From assembly GCA_030669135.1 (NCBI GenBank), contig DAOVEE010000134.1, positions 1 to 5,266 on the forward strand: 5,266 nucleotides of DNA, read 5' to 3'. A program made the position numbers and the translations under genes. This document shows positions 4,239 through 5,266 of this stretch, piece after piece (position 1 is the first letter of the stretch; each line of letters starts with the position of its first letter). A model generated the notes under the pieces. It searched no databases. It was not told where the DNA came from and saw only the letters and a list, made by a program, of their open reading frames with translations. Source of the DNA: Candidatus Bathyarchaeota archaeon. Lineage in GTDB: Archaea > Thermoproteota > Bathyarchaeia > TCS64.

Positions 4239-5225
4239 GTGTCTGGAAAGAGATTCCTCCCGATTTTCGTCTTGGCGGCGCTGGCCGTGGTCGCCTCTTT
4301 CGCTTATGCGAATACCACTGTGGAGGCTGAGGGCGTGGAAAGCATAGAATCAGCCTACGTTATACCCACTCCCTCTAAGTCGTGGACGCTCTACGAGGAG
4401 ATCCATTGTCCGGGGGAGCTCCACTACTACAGAGTGGATCTTGGTGAGGGGGAGAGGCTCGTCGTCAGACTCTTCGTGCCGGTGGGGGAGGCCTCGTCGT
4501 TTACGCCGAGTCTGGTGGTGATGGGGCCAGACATGGGTGGCGGTGAGGTGCCTGAGGCGTTGGAGGTTCCCGAGGGGTACGGCTTGGAGCTGGTGGAGGG
4601 AAACAGGTCGCTGGGGCCAGAGTATGAGCCCTATACGCCTGCGAGCTACATCTACCTGGCAGAGTACCGCCACGAGCCAAAAGGGCCCGCAACTTACTAC
4701 TTCGCCGTCTACGAGCCAGAGGAAGAGGGGAGGTACGGTCTGGAGGTGGGCTACGTCGAGGAGTTCACCGCCATGGAGTGGGTGAGGGTGCCCGTAGACG
4801 TTTTCGGTACCAAGCTCTGGGAGGGGCAGAATCCCCTCCTGGTGTTTGGGCCGTTGGTGGCCACCGTCGCCCTGGGTGTCTGGTACGTCAACGGCAGAGA
4901 GACGATCAAGGGGGCGCCCATGTGGCTCGGGCTGGGTGCGTCGATGCTCTACGTGGGGACCGCCGTGAACATGTTCACCCAGATGGTGTTAGCCTTGGCC
5001 GCCTCCGGTTTCAGCAGCGGCAGCCTCCTCACATCGATCTTCATATCGGTTCAGCTGGGCCTCGGCTACTCCATCCTCCAGAAGACGCTCAATGACCGCA
5101 GGAAGAGAGACCCAAAGAACAGGCTCATAATCGCGGGCTACGGCGTCCTCGGCTTGCTGGTCTGGGCAGGGGTGCTCGTCGGGCCGGCGCTGCTGCTAGC
5201 CTCAGCGGTGTACCCGGACCGTTAA
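4239..5225 (+). CDS. Exported/membrane protein: signal peptide, beta-rich outer domain, four C-terminal membrane segments
   Basis: I do not recognise this family. From the GTG at 4239 the product has 328 residues. It begins with a textbook signal peptide: SGKR, a hydrophobic core, then SFAYA at 20-24 as a likely cleavage site. Residues 25-198 are a hydrophilic, strongly acidic, beta-rich outer domain with segments such as YYRVDLGEGERLVVRLFV and a GRYGLEVGY strand, resembling in style the beta-sandwich domains of secreted proteins. About four membrane segments follow (roughly 199-217, 229-258, 263-282, 296-325), with a basic loop NDRRKRDPKNR at 285-295, probably cytoplasmic. There are no catalytic motifs, so an envelope or sensing role is only a guess. 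An upstream ATG at 4194 keeps the frame and adds 15 residues. That version would start 27 bp after the peroxiredoxin stop but would spoil the compact signal peptide. Confidence 0.78.
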   Translation: MSGKRFLPIFVLAALAVVASFAYANTTVEAEGVESIESAYVIPTPSKSWTLYEEIHCPGELHYYRVDLGEGERLVVRLFVPVGEASSFTPSLVVMGPDMGGGEVPEALEVPEGYGLELVEGNRSLGPEYEPYTPASYIYLAEYRHEPKGPATYYFAVYEPEEEGRYGLEVGYVEEFTAMEWVRVPVDVFGTKLWEGQNPLLVFGPLVATVALGVWYVNGRETIKGAPMWLGLGASMLYVGTAVNMFTQMVLALAASGFSSGSLLTSIFISVQLGLGYSILQKTLNDRRKRDPKNRLIIAGYGVLGLLVWAGVLVGPALLLASAVYPDR

Positions 5226-5266
5226 CCCTATTCGATATGCAGCAACTCGTTTTCGCCGGTACCCCC

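Noticed and set aside
5226..5266. Possible element after the membrane protein gene
   Set aside because: Only 41 bases with a four-T run are visible. There is no hairpin or start of a gene that can be supported.

Overview
This window looks archaeal, most likely from a thermophilic or otherwise GC-rich TACK-type archaeon (Thermoproteota in the broad sense), although the phylum cannot be fixed from the sequence alone. The evidence is the heavy use of AGG and ATA codons, TATA-like boxes about 21-37 nt ahead of start codons (short-leader or leaderless transcripts), few Shine-Dalgarno sequences, and typical archaeal gene families.

Layout, left to right: (1) the N-terminal 203 codons of a CPA1-type Na+/H+ antiporter on the minus strand, cut by the window edge; (2) a 347-bp AT-richer divergent intergenic region with TATA-like boxes, T-runs and a 24-nt imperfect direct repeat; (3) a plus-strand macrodomain hydrolase; (4) converging on it, a minus-strand Gfo/Idh/MocA-family NAD(P) oxidoreductase with a TTG start; (5) a minus-strand gene for a small P-loop-like protein of unknown function, preceded by a very clear TPP (thiamin pyrophosphate) riboswitch on the same strand; (6) a compact two-way promoter; (7) a plus-strand peroxiredoxin-like protein with a CPVC motif; (8) a plus-strand exported or membrane protein with a signal peptide, a beta-rich outer domain and about four C-terminal membrane segments.

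The main result is the TPP riboswitch at 3588-3481 (minus strand). It retains the conserved thiamin-box elements: GGGG, CUGAGA, ACCC, ACCUGA, a P5 hairpin around AUAAUG, and GCGGAGGGAA. It controls an unrecognised 183-residue P-loop-like protein rather than a known thiamin gene. That protein has Ile where Walker A normally has Ser/Thr. This links an uncharacterised archaeal family to thiamin metabolism, transport or sensing. The riboswitch also argues that the real start of this gene is the ATG at 3437, not the upstream in-frame ATG at 3476, which would place a hairpin of the expression platform inside the coding sequence.

The other genes do not form an obvious pathway. The macrodomain protein (ADP-ribose chemistry), the oxidoreductase, the peroxiredoxin and the antiporter read as ordinary independent transcription units, mostly with their own promoters.
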